DNA of 64,000 nt from Anaerolineae bacterium (GTDB lineage Bacteria > Chloroflexota > Anaerolineae > Aggregatilineales > J027). The position numbers were made by a program, and so were the translations under genes. Positions 35,462 to 44,707 of the stretch are shown here, in pieces. The notes under the pieces were generated by a model, which saw only the letters and a list, made by a program, of their open reading frames with translations, was not told where the DNA came from and made no database searches. How positions within the stretch are numbered: position 1 is the first letter of the stretch; each line of letters starts with the position of its first letter. The DNA is taken from the NCBI GenBank assembly GCA_021463865.1, contig JAJTXY010000009.1, forward strand, positions 113,077-177,076, in the 5' to 3' direction.

Positions 35462-38400
35462 TTGGACACCGCCCAAGATTTTGTCAACTTGTTTGTGGAT
35501 TCAACTGGCGAACTGCTCTATTTCATCGGCATCTTCGTCATCTACATGGCGGCGCTGTTTATGGCGTTGGGCCAGCGGATGCGCTCCAAAGAAGAATGGG
35601 CCGCCGGACGTTATACGGTTGGGCTATTCCTTGTCCAACTCGTGTGGGTGTCGCTGATGTTAGGGTCACTGGTTGGCATTGTCACCGATGACGACTCCAT
35701 GAAAATCCTGCCTCCCCTCGAACGCGCCGCGAATGCCCTTGTGCTGGTCTTGATCGGATGGGCGCTCATTACCGCAGAAAAAGAGAAAAAAGATCGTTTC
35801 GCAGGCTTTGTGGCGTTTAGTTTATGTACTCTGTTAATCGCTGGGCTGGCCTTCAATTATTCCGAGTGGAATCCCGACCAAGACTTTAATACCCAATCTT
35901 TTAGCCTATCGTGGACGTTTGTACCGACCATTTTGGCAATTTTTGGCTTCCTGCTGCTGATTACGCGCTACAAATTTGTCGCTGACATCCCGCTGAAACT
36001 GCTATTTTTCGTGACCATCCTTATCGGCCACATTTACACCCTCTACCAACTTGCCAATGAAAAATTGGAGGGAGACGCGGCGGGTGGTCTGCGCTGGACA
36101 TTCTTGGCGGGTAGTTTGTTGGTGATGGTCGTGGTCTATCGCATGGTGATTGACCGCCTGACCAACGCGATTGACCAAGTGGCCCATTATGCCGAAAGCA
36201 TTTCGCGTCCTTTTGCCACCATTTCACCCAGCGGAGATGCTTCTTCGGGTCGTGAAATTGAGGATATGAGCCGTGCAGTCACCGCTGATACGCCCGGTGT
36301 CGCATCATTAGGGGGTCGCAACGAGGCGCTTGAAATTATCAAATCACTTGGCACCATGTTAGATAAAGCCGAAACCGATGCCCTGCCCCGCCAAACCGTC
36401 ATGGCTGTCGCGGATACCGTCAAGGCAGATGTGGTGGCATTGGTCGTTTATGAAGATGCGAATTGGGCGGATGTCATCGCGGCCTACAATCAATCCGAGC
36501 GTGAGCCGATTACGGGCATGTCATCACTCAATTTGGAGGAGCAACCGACCCTCGTCAACGCGATTGAAACCCGCCGTCAGCGTGAACTCAGAATTGAGGA
36601 GCATGGCGAAGAACTGCTTGATTTATATACCCGTCTGGATGTACCCCACATCGGCCCCACCTATTTGCAGCCCCTGATTCGCAATCAAAAAGTCGTCGGG
36701 GTGTTGATTGTCGGCACACCCTATACTCGCCGGGAACTGCGTGTTAATGATCTACGTCTGCTGGAATCTATCGGCCCACTCGCAGCCCGCCTGCTAGTTA
36801 TCAGCCGCACGGCCTTTTTGAACCGGGTACAGGCCGAAGAACGTGCCATCCTCTCGATCATTGAGGGTGATACCTCCGATTCGCTGGATGAAAACAGCAT
36901 GATGGCGGCCCGACAGGAAATGCAAGCCAGCCTAACCCTTGCCGAAAATCAAATCAATCACCTGACGGAACTCATCCGCGAACTGCAAATTGAATTGGAT
37001 TATGAGCGCAGTCGCATCCGTGAATTTTTGGGCGATGACCCCGACGCGCAAAGCATCACACAGCGCATTGAGGCCATTTCCAAAGAACGCCTGCAACTGC
37101 AAAATGAACGCCATAAGCTCGCCATTGCCCTACAAGAAGCACGTGCCACATTGGTCGGCGTGACCTCCGAGGGCGATGTTGAGATGTACGAGCGCCTCAT
37201 TGAAGCCATGCGCCGCGAGTTGGGTGATTTGCAGATGCAAAAAACCCAACTAGAGCAGCAAATTGCTGAAGTCCGCGCGGGCAAAGCCGCCCCACCTAAT
37301 CAACAACTGCTGCAAATGCTCAACACGTTGACCGAAGAAAAAGTACGGATTGCCCTCGAACGAGACAGCATCTCCAAAGAATTGGAACAGACCCGTAGCG
37401 AACTGAATGCACGCGGCATTGAAGGCGGGGCACTGGAACTCACCAAGCAGTTGGCCCAACTGAGCGAAGAACGCGCTCAATATAAAACACTGGCTGAAAA
37501 GGCCACGAGCGAACGGGATGCCCTACTCAAAGAACGGCAAAATCTTGAAACTGCCATTTCGCAGGAAAACGAACGCGACAGCAAAATCTCGGCACTAGAA
37601 GCTGAAATCGCCCGTTTGATGCAAGACCGTGAAGCCATCGCCAAAAGTCGCGGTAGCCTGAAAAATGAATACCAAACGCTGGTATTAGAACGGGAGCAGT
37701 GGCAAGTAGACCGCGCCCGCATGATCGCCCACAACGACTCGCTGAAAATGGAATTGGACGAGACGCTGGCTCTGTTGAACAAGGCCAACGAGGAGCGCCA
37801 AGAATTATCGAGTGAGCGTGTTCAATTAAATGCTGAACGCGATAATCTCCGCGCCGAATTGACCCGCCTGCAAACCGAATACGACACCCTCTTGGCTCGG
37901 TTGGAAGATGACCGCGAGCGATTAGAAGAACTCAATACAGAGGGAGTCGGCACGCTGACAGACATGATTGAAGAAATCACCCGCGAACGCACCGACCTTG
38001 AGCAGTCATTAATAAAAGCCAATGAGGATATCGAAAGTTACAAGCGCCAAATTGAAAAACTCAGCACACCGTCCGCTGTGTCCGTCACAGTGAATCCCTC
38101 CGGCACACAGGTGGAAAGCGACGCCGTGATTTCGGTGGCCCAAGAACTCCGCACCCCCCTATCGGTCATTATGGGTTATACCGATGTGCTGTTAGGTGAA
38201 TCGGTGGGGATTTTGGGGGCGTTGCAGCGCCAGTTTTTGACCCGCGTCAAAGCCAATGTAGATCGGCTGGCCCGTTTGGTCGAAGATTTAATCCGCATCT
38301 CGACGCTCGACAGCGGCAATTTACGCCTGCATCCGCAAAAGCTCAATCTAGTGGATTTAATTGACGATGCCATCACCAATAGCCGCTATAAATTTGGCGA

Positions 38401-38884
38401 AAAAGGCATTGTCTTGGACATGGACATCGCTGAGGATAACCTGCCCATTGAAGCTGACCCCGAAGCCATTCAGCAGGTCATTAACCAGTTGATCCAAAAT
38501 GCCTATCTTGTCTCTCCCAATGATGGCAGTGTGCGGGTGGTGGCGCGGCACGAAGCCAGTGTACCGATTCCCAGCAACAACGGTCATTCCGAAATCATTC
38601 GAGATGTGGTGTATGTCGCCATTAGTGATGAAGGCGGCGGTGTTCCTCCTGAAGAATTAAAACGGGTATTCAGCGGCCTCTATCGCGCCGACAGTCCATT
38701 GATTGCTGGTCTCGGTGAGACAGGTGCGGGCATGTCTATTGCACGGGCCTTGATTGAAGCGCATGGCGGCAAAATCTGGATTGAAAGCACACAGGGGGTT
38801 GGCAACACCTTCAAATTCATTCTGCCAAGCATCCATCCCTATACCAAAGCAAATGTCCCAGCAGAGGCAACCAAAGCAGAATAA
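35462..38884 (+). CDS. Membrane sensor, histidine-kinase-like, lacking the phosphoacceptor histidine
   Basis: This protein of about 1140 residues has seven or eight N-terminal membrane helices (about 10-230), a GAF-like domain (about 300-450), a very long coiled coil (about 460-870) and a kinase core (about 885-1125). The H box reads 'VAQELRTPLSVIMGY': position 894 is Gln where HisKA domains have His. The ATPase part keeps an N box ('LIQNAYLVSP'), 'ISDEGGGVP' and a variant G2 ('GAGMSIARALIEAHGG'). It could bind ATP without autophosphorylating. The start TTG at 35462 has GGAG six bases upstream; TTG at 35450 is the alternative. It is a single gene with no adjacent response regulator. Confidence 0.8.
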   Translation: MDTAQDFVNLFVDSTGELLYFIGIFVIYMAALFMALGQRMRSKEEWAAGRYTVGLFLVQLVWVSLMLGSLVGIVTDDDSMKILPPLERAANALVLVLIGWALITAEKEKKDRFAGFVAFSLCTLLIAGLAFNYSEWNPDQDFNTQSFSLSWTFVPTILAIFGFLLLITRYKFVADIPLKLLFFVTILIGHIYTLYQLANEKLEGDAAGGLRWTFLAGSLLVMVVVYRMVIDRLTNAIDQVAHYAESISRPFATISPSGDASSGREIEDMSRAVTADTPGVASLGGRNEALEIIKSLGTMLDKAETDALPRQTVMAVADTVKADVVALVVYEDANWADVIAAYNQSEREPITGMSSLNLEEQPTLVNAIETRRQRELRIEEHGEELLDLYTRLDVPHIGPTYLQPLIRNQKVVGVLIVGTPYTRRELRVNDLRLLESIGPLAARLLVISRTAFLNRVQAEERAILSIIEGDTSDSLDENSMMAARQEMQASLTLAENQINHLTELIRELQIELDYERSRIREFLGDDPDAQSITQRIEAISKERLQLQNERHKLAIALQEARATLVGVTSEGDVEMYERLIEAMRRELGDLQMQKTQLEQQIAEVRAGKAAPPNQQLLQMLNTLTEEKVRIALERDSISKELEQTRSELNARGIEGGALELTKQLAQLSEERAQYKTLAEKATSERDALLKERQNLETAISQENERDSKISALEAEIARLMQDREAIAKSRGSLKNEYQTLVLEREQWQVDRARMIAHNDSLKMELDETLALLNKANEERQELSSERVQLNAERDNLRAELTRLQTEYDTLLARLEDDRERLEELNTEGVGTLTDMIEEITRERTDLEQSLIKANEDIESYKRQIEKLSTPSAVSVTVNPSGTQVESDAVISVAQELRTPLSVIMGYTDVLLGESVGILGALQRQFLTRVKANVDRLARLVEDLIRISTLDSGNLRLHPQKLNLVDLIDDAITNSRYKFGEKGIVLDMDIAEDNLPIEADPEAIQQVINQLIQNAYLVSPNDGSVRVVARHEASVPIPSNNGHSEIIRDVVYVAISDEGGGVPPEELKRVFSGLYRADSPLIAGLGETGAGMSIARALIEAHGGKIWIESTQGVGNTFKFILPSIHPYTKANVPAEATKAE

Positions 38885-38903
38885 AAATCAAGTATTTGAC
38901 AGA

Positions 38904-38932
38904 TTGACAAACCTCACTAGGTCGCATATCGT
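38904..38932 (+). promoter_or_regulatory. Promoter for the exported propeller-like protein
   Basis: A perfect TTGACA (38904-38909) is followed after 17 bases by TATCGT (38927-38932), about 50 bases before the ATG at 38983. A second TTGACA at 38896 has no matching -10. Confidence 0.4.
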
Positions 38933-38982
38933 GTAAGGATATGCACTCCCCCTATTTCACCAACATCATAGGAGCCATCGCC

Positions 38983-40233
38983 ATGCGAATGAGACGAACC
39001 CTAGTGATTCTCGCCTTTCTAATCGCTATAATGATTACACCCGTTCCCAAAAGTCATGCCCAAGAACCATGGAAAGTCATTTTATTTAACAGCAATACCT
39101 TTACGGTTTCGACACTGACCCCACAAGGCATCACCTCGCAATTCACGCTGCCTAAACCGAACGTACCACAAGCATCCTTCTACAGTCCGGTCCTTTCACC
39201 CGACCACACGAAACTTGCCTTTCTTGGAAATTACACCCGTGCCGATGGTGTCACCTATCAAAATTCCATATTTGTAGCGGATTTGGTCAGTCAAACATGC
39301 TGTGTTGAACTCATTGACCCCCTGAATTCGGTGATGGATGGGGCAATCATTGGCCCATTCAGCCCGGATAGCAGCCAAATCGCCGCCACCTTGTTTAGCA
39401 CCCAAGCGATGATGGGAACCGCCGATATTCCGGCCTTGCTGACGACCTTTGATGTCAACACGGGGATTGTCACTGGCAATAAATCCGTCAATGACCTCTA
39501 TCCCGATTACGTCACTGGCATGGGCGTGCCAGTCGAAAGCGCGGTTTTTGGGGCGTGGAAAACAGATGGGCTTCGAGTCGCAGCGAGTTGCCTTAACTGT
39601 TATATTGGCGTGATTGAGGGCCTCTATCAAGTTTGGGATCCGGCAGCGGGCACACTCAGCGACCCTATTGAACCCTTTAACATGATTTTTCGGCGGCATG
39701 AATTGGCGGGCACGGGCGAAAGTGTGGCGGGGGTTTTTGATGAGTCCTATCCTGCCAGCGGCGCAGTTTATCCCGAAGGCGTACCACCCAATGTGGTTTT
39801 TTATTTTGCCGACCCCGCCCAAGCCGAAGGTCAATTGTTGTATCAACATCCTGAGACTCTCCCACTCGGTATGACAGAATGGGTCGTTAATGGTGAAGCC
39901 ATCCTCGTTACTTTCTATAATTTTGGGGTACAGGAAGGATTCGAACTGCCCATGCCCACGACCCTCGCCGGGGCGGAAGTTATTTTCCGGGATGGGACAC
40001 ATCTAGCGGCATCCATGACGGAAACCGAGGGCTTCATGACGGGTACACCGGATGGATGGCTCACGCACAACTATCAAACCAACGAGATTTTGTATTATCA
40101 AGTAGCCAATGGCGCAGTCACCAGCACCAGCCTCGGTATTGTGGATGAGAATGGTATGTGCTGCACAGAATTTGTTGGAATCACCCCAGCACTGGGGCAA
40201 GGGATTACCCCCGGTTTCACCCTACCCCAGTAA
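38983..40233 (+). CDS. Exported TolB/WD40-like protein
   Basis: This protein of about 416 residues has a signal peptide (basic start, hydrophobic core, 'SHAQ' cleavage end at about 25-28). Blades with 'LSPDHTKLAFLG' and 'FSPDSSQIAATLF' mark a beta-propeller similar to TolB or WD40 proteins. Cys pairs ('TCCVEL', 'ASCLNCYIG', 'MCCTEF') could form disulphides outside the cell. No active-site motif was recognised. The ATG at 38983 has GGAG eight bases upstream, and an upstream in-frame ATG at 38941 would place extra residues before the signal peptide. Confidence 0.6.
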   Translation: MRMRRTLVILAFLIAIMITPVPKSHAQEPWKVILFNSNTFTVSTLTPQGITSQFTLPKPNVPQASFYSPVLSPDHTKLAFLGNYTRADGVTYQNSIFVADLVSQTCCVELIDPLNSVMDGAIIGPFSPDSSQIAATLFSTQAMMGTADIPALLTTFDVNTGIVTGNKSVNDLYPDYVTGMGVPVESAVFGAWKTDGLRVAASCLNCYIGVIEGLYQVWDPAAGTLSDPIEPFNMIFRRHELAGTGESVAGVFDESYPASGAVYPEGVPPNVVFYFADPAQAEGQLLYQHPETLPLGMTEWVVNGEAILVTFYNFGVQEGFELPMPTTLAGAEVIFRDGTHLAASMTETEGFMTGTPDGWLTHNYQTNEILYYQVANGAVTSTSLGIVDENGMCCTEFVGITPALGQGITPGFTLPQ

Positions 40234-40276
40234 TCCACTCTAGCAAGCCGCCCTTGCCTTTGTTAGACTCCCTCCT

Positions 40277-40840
40277 ATGCAACTTTTTTGGGACGAGGAG
40301 TCTAACATTTCTAATCATTCATCTGATAATCGCTTAGGGCGGCGTATTGCCAAAAATGTTCGACGCCACCCCAAATCAACCCTCACCGCTATTTCGATCA
40401 TGCGTTGGTTCCAGCCACGTTTTACGGCGGGGGTCGTTGGGGTGCTGCTGAATAATGTGGATGAAGTGCTATTGGTGGAGCATGTGTTTCATAGCAAAAT
40501 CCCTTGGGGGCTACCGGGGGGCTGGGTCAATCGAAATGAACTTTTGACGGCAGCGGTAGAGCGCGAATTTTTGGAGGAAACGGCGTTAAAGGTCAAAACG
40601 CTGTATCCCCTCAACACATGGTCCAGCCCTTATTGGAAAAACCATATTGATGTAGCCTTCGCCGTAGAATTGGTAGACAACACCTTAAGTCATCCTCCAT
40701 TAACCCTATCCCGCGAACTATTGGCCTATCAATGGTTAAGCCGCGCCGAACTCCCCCAACTTTTTAGGGAACATGTTCACGTAATTGACTTAGCGTTGGC
40801 ATATCGTCATAGTCGAAACAGCCTCCCGCCATTAAAGTAA
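40277..40840 (+). CDS. NUDIX hydrolase
   Basis: This 187-residue NUDIX pyrophosphohydrolase has a box 'GGWVNRNELLTAAVEREFLEETAL' (about 80-103) that fits G-x5-E-x7-R-E-U-x-E-E, with the late Gly replaced by Ala. The metal-binding Glu residues are intact. The N-terminal 40 residues are poorly conserved-looking and the ribosome site is weak, so a start further in (for example the Met at about residue 42) is possible. The substrate cannot be told. It lies 24 bases before the serine hydrolase gene. Confidence 0.85.
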   Translation: MQLFWDEESNISNHSSDNRLGRRIAKNVRRHPKSTLTAISIMRWFQPRFTAGVVGVLLNNVDEVLLVEHVFHSKIPWGLPGGWVNRNELLTAAVEREFLEETALKVKTLYPLNTWSSPYWKNHIDVAFAVELVDNTLSHPPLTLSRELLAYQWLSRAELPQLFREHVHVIDLALAYRHSRNSLPPLK

Positions 40841-40864
40841 CCAAGATCACAGGAGGTTTGACCG

Positions 40865-42619
40865 ATGACCTTAACGGAATTACGTTCGCAACAAAAACGC
40901 CGCCGTTTGCCCATTATCGAGGTTTTTTCTGGCATCTTGTTGATTATTGCCGCGATTACCTTTGGCACCAATCTGGTATCCTATAGCGACAATTCCAACG
41001 ACCTCGGCACGGATGTCACCATTGGCGGTGTCCAAGTCGGCGGGTTGGATGCGGGTACACGTCTCGCCCGCCTTGAAGCCGTCTATATTGACCAACCCAT
41101 TGTGATGCGTTATGAAGGCAGCCCGATTCTGCTGAATCCGAGTGAGGTTGGTTTCCAACTCGATACCGAAGCCATGCAAGCCGCCGCCGAACGCCAAAGT
41201 GGAACCGACGATGATTTTTGGACAGGCTTTTGGAATTATTTGTGGAATCGCCCTCAACCCGCGATTGATGTGCCCTTAATTGCCAACCTGTCCGAAGTTG
41301 AATTAAGCCAATACATCCAAGACCTCTCCAACCGTTATGACCGTGATGCAGCGACGGCTAGTTATGATCTGACAACAGGTACTTTCCAAAATAGCAGTTC
41401 CTATACCCGTCTTGATCAGCAGCAGGCCGCCACACTCATTCGGTCAGCCTTATACGAATCCGATCCGGCCAAACGGGTGATTGAACTCCCCATCACCACT
41501 ACCCCCGGTCAGGCGGCCACGATGGATACTCTGCGCCAAGCGATTATCGAATACATCGAAACTTCACGCGGCATGTTCTATAACGGCCAAAACACCGTCG
41601 TTTCGATGTATGTAATGAACCTGAACACAGGCGAGGAAATGGGCATTTTGCCGAACGCACATGTTTTGGCAAGCAGCACCATCAAAATCGGCACACTCAT
41701 CAACTTTTTCCGGTATCAAATTACCACTCCCACCGACGACCTGAAATTTTTGCTGGCGGCGGCGGTGATTTGTTCGGATAATGGCGCTGCGAATACCCTA
41801 ACCATCTATACAGGCGAACAAGCCATTGTACCGGGTCTGCAAAAATTGAATGATACCTTTTGTAAGGCTGGTGCAGTGAATACCAATCTCCTGAGCATGA
41901 TTGATATTGGACCACAAGAAACGCTACCCATCCCTGATTATTACACTGCCGTCTATCCAACCCCCTGCCCCGGTGCAAGTGTGGCGAGTGCCCAAGTGGA
42001 TACGTCCGTCAACACAAATCCCGGCAACCAAAATGTCACCACTGCCGCTGATATGGGTACGATGCTCATGATGATTTATGACTGCGCCTATAATGGCAGC
42101 GGCCTATTGAGTGTCTTCCCCGATGAAATTACCCAGACCGAATGCCGTCAAATCATCGAAATTCTGAAAGGCACACACTTCCGTCGTCTGTTGGAATTGG
42201 GCGTACCAGAGGGCGTTACCATCGCGCATAAAGTGGGATATGTGCCGGAAGCAGGCGTGGTGGGGGATGTCGGCATTGTGTTTTCGGAAGGTGCGCCCTA
42301 TATCTTTGTCATGTATGTCTGGGATGGGGTCAACATTACGAACTCGCTGCAACAAGTTCTTCAAGACTGGACATTGATTGAAGATGTTTCACGTCTTGTC
42401 TATAACTATTTCAATCCGAATGAGCCCATGCTCCAAACACGCCAACCGGATATTTCAGATCGAGGAGCGGCTTGTGTCATGCCTTACAGTGGGGCAGAAA
42501 TCAATCTCGACGATATTAACCAAAATCGCTTTGATGAAGACGGCAATCCCTTGCCATCAGCGTGTTATTTTTGGCCCTCTTGTATTCCATTTGACAACTG
42601 GGGACGAGACGCGCAATAG
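40865..42619 (+). CDS. Class A beta-lactamase-like serine hydrolase with N-terminal PG-binding-type domain
   Basis: This 584-residue membrane-anchored protein has one hydrophobic helix (about 18-36) and a YoaR/VanW-N-like domain ('VGGLDAG', about 50-230). A penicillin-recognising domain follows: S271-T-I-K274, S304-D-N306 and K456-V-G. The last triad is usually Lys-Thr-Gly. It could be a DD-peptidase, a beta-lactamase or a non-catalytic binder; anchoring and size favour a cell-wall role. Several Cys lie in the extracellular part. AGGAGG precedes the ATG. Confidence 0.8.
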   Translation: MTLTELRSQQKRRRLPIIEVFSGILLIIAAITFGTNLVSYSDNSNDLGTDVTIGGVQVGGLDAGTRLARLEAVYIDQPIVMRYEGSPILLNPSEVGFQLDTEAMQAAAERQSGTDDDFWTGFWNYLWNRPQPAIDVPLIANLSEVELSQYIQDLSNRYDRDAATASYDLTTGTFQNSSSYTRLDQQQAATLIRSALYESDPAKRVIELPITTTPGQAATMDTLRQAIIEYIETSRGMFYNGQNTVVSMYVMNLNTGEEMGILPNAHVLASSTIKIGTLINFFRYQITTPTDDLKFLLAAAVICSDNGAANTLTIYTGEQAIVPGLQKLNDTFCKAGAVNTNLLSMIDIGPQETLPIPDYYTAVYPTPCPGASVASAQVDTSVNTNPGNQNVTTAADMGTMLMMIYDCAYNGSGLLSVFPDEITQTECRQIIEILKGTHFRRLLELGVPEGVTIAHKVGYVPEAGVVGDVGIVFSEGAPYIFVMYVWDGVNITNSLQQVLQDWTLIEDVSRLVYNYFNPNEPMLQTRQPDISDRGAACVMPYSGAEINLDDINQNRFDEDGNPLPSACYFWPSCIPFDNWGRDAQ

Positions 42620-42749
42620 GAGGATGGTCTAGGCCAATATTGCCATGTATTTTGGGCCGCTGGTATAATTGCGTTGATATAGAGCGGTTTCTGACTAGAC
42701 AATTATGAACCACCAGACAGTGGCTTGAAGTGGAATTGGAGATTATACG

Positions 42750-43505
42750 ATGTCCGGTCATAGTAAATGGTCAACGATTAAACGTCGCAAAGGCGCAGAA
42801 GACGCCAAACGCGGCAAGATTTTTACCCGTATTGGGCGTGAATTGACAACGGCTGCCCGTGAAGGAGGCCCTGACCCCAACGGCAATCCCCGTCTCCGGA
42901 TTGCGATTGATAAGGCGCGTGCTTCCAACATGCCCAAAGACAATATTGAACGGGCCATCAATAAAGGCGCAGGCATCGGCGAAGACGCGGTAGAGTTTGA
43001 GGAAATCACCTATGAAGGCTATGCCCCTCACGGGATTGCCTTGATGGTGGATACCCTAACCGATAACCGCAATCGTACCCTTGCTGAAGTCAAACACGCC
43101 TTTAGCCGCAACAATGGCACCATGGGCAGCAGCGGCGCGGTGCAATGGCAGTTCAATCAAAAAGGCTACATTGAGATTTCCGCCGAAGGGGTAGATTTTG
43201 ATACCCTATTTATGACGGCTGCCGAAGCAGGCGCGGAGGATGTTGAGGAGGGCGAAGAAACGATTTCGGTATATACCACTCGTGAACATCTCAGCCCTGT
43301 TGAACGGGCACTCGCCGAGGCCGGTTACAAGGTTACGGACAGTAAATTGATCTGGTCGCCCACCAATGAAGTCGAACTCGAACCCGATCAGGCGGTACAG
43401 GTCTTTAAGCTGATTGAAAAATTGGAAGAATTGGATGATGTGCAAACGGTATCTAGCAATCTGAAGGTCAGCGACGAAGCCATCGCCGCCTTCGAACAAA
43501 GTTAG
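42750..43505 (+). CDS. yebC: YebC/PmpR-family protein
   Basis: This 251-residue protein begins 'MSGHSKWSTIKRRKGAEDAKRGKIFTRIGREL', the family signature. 'NIERAINKGAG', 'YEGYAPHG', 'DNRNRT' and 'FNQKGYIEI' also match, and the length is typical. The family acts as transcriptional regulators and, as shown recently for some members, as translation factors that relieve stalling at proline motifs. GGAG is upstream. It precedes ruvC-ruvA, a common bacterial order. Confidence 0.95.
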   Translation: MSGHSKWSTIKRRKGAEDAKRGKIFTRIGRELTTAAREGGPDPNGNPRLRIAIDKARASNMPKDNIERAINKGAGIGEDAVEFEEITYEGYAPHGIALMVDTLTDNRNRTLAEVKHAFSRNNGTMGSSGAVQWQFNQKGYIEISAEGVDFDTLFMTAAEAGAEDVEEGEETISVYTTREHLSPVERALAEAGYKVTDSKLIWSPTNEVELEPDQAVQVFKLIEKLEELDDVQTVSSNLKVSDEAIAAFEQS

Positions 43506-43527
43506 CATATGACTGCCCACACGATCT

Positions 43528-43571
43528 TAAAGCCCCTCTCCGTTTTTGGCGAGGGGTTTGGGGTGAGGTGA
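43528..43571 (+). repeat. Dispersed G/C hairpin repeat, copy 4
   Basis: TTAAAGCCCCTCTCCG, loop, then GGCGAGGGGTTTGGGG and TGAGGTG. The final GGGGTGAGGTGAAAC runs directly into the ruvC ATG at 43575, so the repeat's right arm supplies the ruvC ribosome-binding site. Confidence 0.75.
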
Positions 43572-43574
43572 AAC

Positions 43575-44066
43575 ATGCTTGTTCTCGGTCTCGACCCCGG
43601 TACCGCACGAACAGGGTATGGACTTGTGCGTGAACACCCCGACGGCACATTGGAAGCCATTGCCTATGGGGTTTATACGACCACGCCCGACACCCCAACC
43701 GCCCATCGTCTACTCTCGCTGTACCATCAACTCAACCAAACCCTTGCCAACCATCATCCGCAACAGGTCGCTATCGAAGAACTGTTTTTTGGCAAAAACG
43801 TGACCACCGGGATCAAAGTGGCCCAAGCACGCGGGGTGTTATTGTTGGCATTAGCCCAAGCCGGACTGCCGATTTATGAATACAAACCCAAAACCGCCAA
43901 GATGACCATTACAGGTTTTGGGGATGCCGATAAATATCAAATGCAAGAAATGATTCGCCAGTTACTCGGCCTCGAAAATATCCCGAAACCGGATGATGCC
44001 GCCGATGGCTTGGCAATCGCCATTACTCACCTCCAATCTACCCGCTTCGAGCGTCTATCGGAATAA
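43575..44066 (+). CDS. ruvC: Holliday junction resolvase RuvC
   Basis: This 163-residue endonuclease cuts Holliday junctions with RuvAB. The acidic catalytic residues are at 'LGLDPGTARTGYG' (Asp7), 'AIEELFFGKN' (Glu) and 'PDDAADGLAIAI' (Asp pair). The length is normal. It is followed by ruvA after three bases; ruvB is not in the window. The Shine-Dalgarno region is provided by the dispersed repeat just upstream. Confidence 0.95.
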   Translation: MLVLGLDPGTARTGYGLVREHPDGTLEAIAYGVYTTTPDTPTAHRLLSLYHQLNQTLANHHPQQVAIEELFFGKNVTTGIKVAQARGVLLLALAQAGLPIYEYKPKTAKMTITGFGDADKYQMQEMIRQLLGLENIPKPDDAADGLAIAITHLQSTRFERLSE

Positions 44067-44069
44067 CCT

Positions 44070-44639
44070 ATGATTGATATTGTTTCTGGCACTGTCGCCT
44101 CACAAGGAAAAGATCATCTGGTCGTCATGGTCGGGGGCATTGGGCTGCATATTGCCGTCACCCGAACCGTATTAGAGCGGCTTGATGGCGCTTCGGTCAC
44201 TCTGTATACCCACTTGATTGTGCGCGAAGACGCCCTCAGTCTCTATGGGTTTGCGGATGAAGAAGAGCGATTGTTGTTCCAAACCCTGCTAACCGTGAGT
44301 GGCGTTGGCCCCAGAATCGCGCTGACCATTTTAAGCACCATCACCCGTGAACAATTGCAACATGCAGTCGTCCATGAAGAAGCCGATGTGCTGACTCGGG
44401 TGCCCGGCATTGGGAAAAAGACCGCGCAAAAGATCGTATTTGAATTGAAAGACAAAATCGCTGCTTCTCTATCAGACCGTCCGGTGGTTATCAGCGATGT
44501 GGATGCTGATGTATTGGCAGCGCTCACCGCTCTCGGGTATAGCATCGTCGAAGCCCAAAGCGCCCTGCAATCTATTCCGCGTGACGCCCCCAATGAGATT
44601 GAAGAACGAGTTCGGTTGGCGCTCCAATATTTTACCTAG
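44070..44639 (+). CDS. ruvA: Holliday junction DNA helicase subunit RuvA
   Basis: This 189-residue protein has three domains: an N-terminal OB fold ('MIDIVSGTVAS...VGGIGLHIAV'), two helix-hairpin-helix motifs ('VSGVGPRIALTIL' and 'VPGIGKKTAQKIVFEL'), and a C-terminal RuvB-interacting domain ('ALTALGYSIVEAQSAL'). It tetramerises on four-way junctions and recruits RuvB. It begins three bases after the ruvC stop. The following 68-base gap holds a small CTAGG-G-CCTAG palindrome near 44680. Confidence 0.95.
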   Translation: MIDIVSGTVASQGKDHLVVMVGGIGLHIAVTRTVLERLDGASVTLYTHLIVREDALSLYGFADEEERLLFQTLLTVSGVGPRIALTILSTITREQLQHAVVHEEADVLTRVPGIGKKTAQKIVFELKDKIAASLSDRPVVISDVDADVLAALTALGYSIVEAQSALQSIPRDAPNEIEERVRLALQYFT

Positions 44640-44707
44640 TCTGCCTTTTGCATCAAACAGGGTTCTAAAGTTAAACTAGGGCCTAGCAATTTTTACATTA
44701 TTTATAA

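Noticed and set aside
44675..44700. CTAGG-G-CCTAG palindrome after ruvA as a terminator.
   Set aside because: The stem is only five base pairs; too weak to list as a feature.
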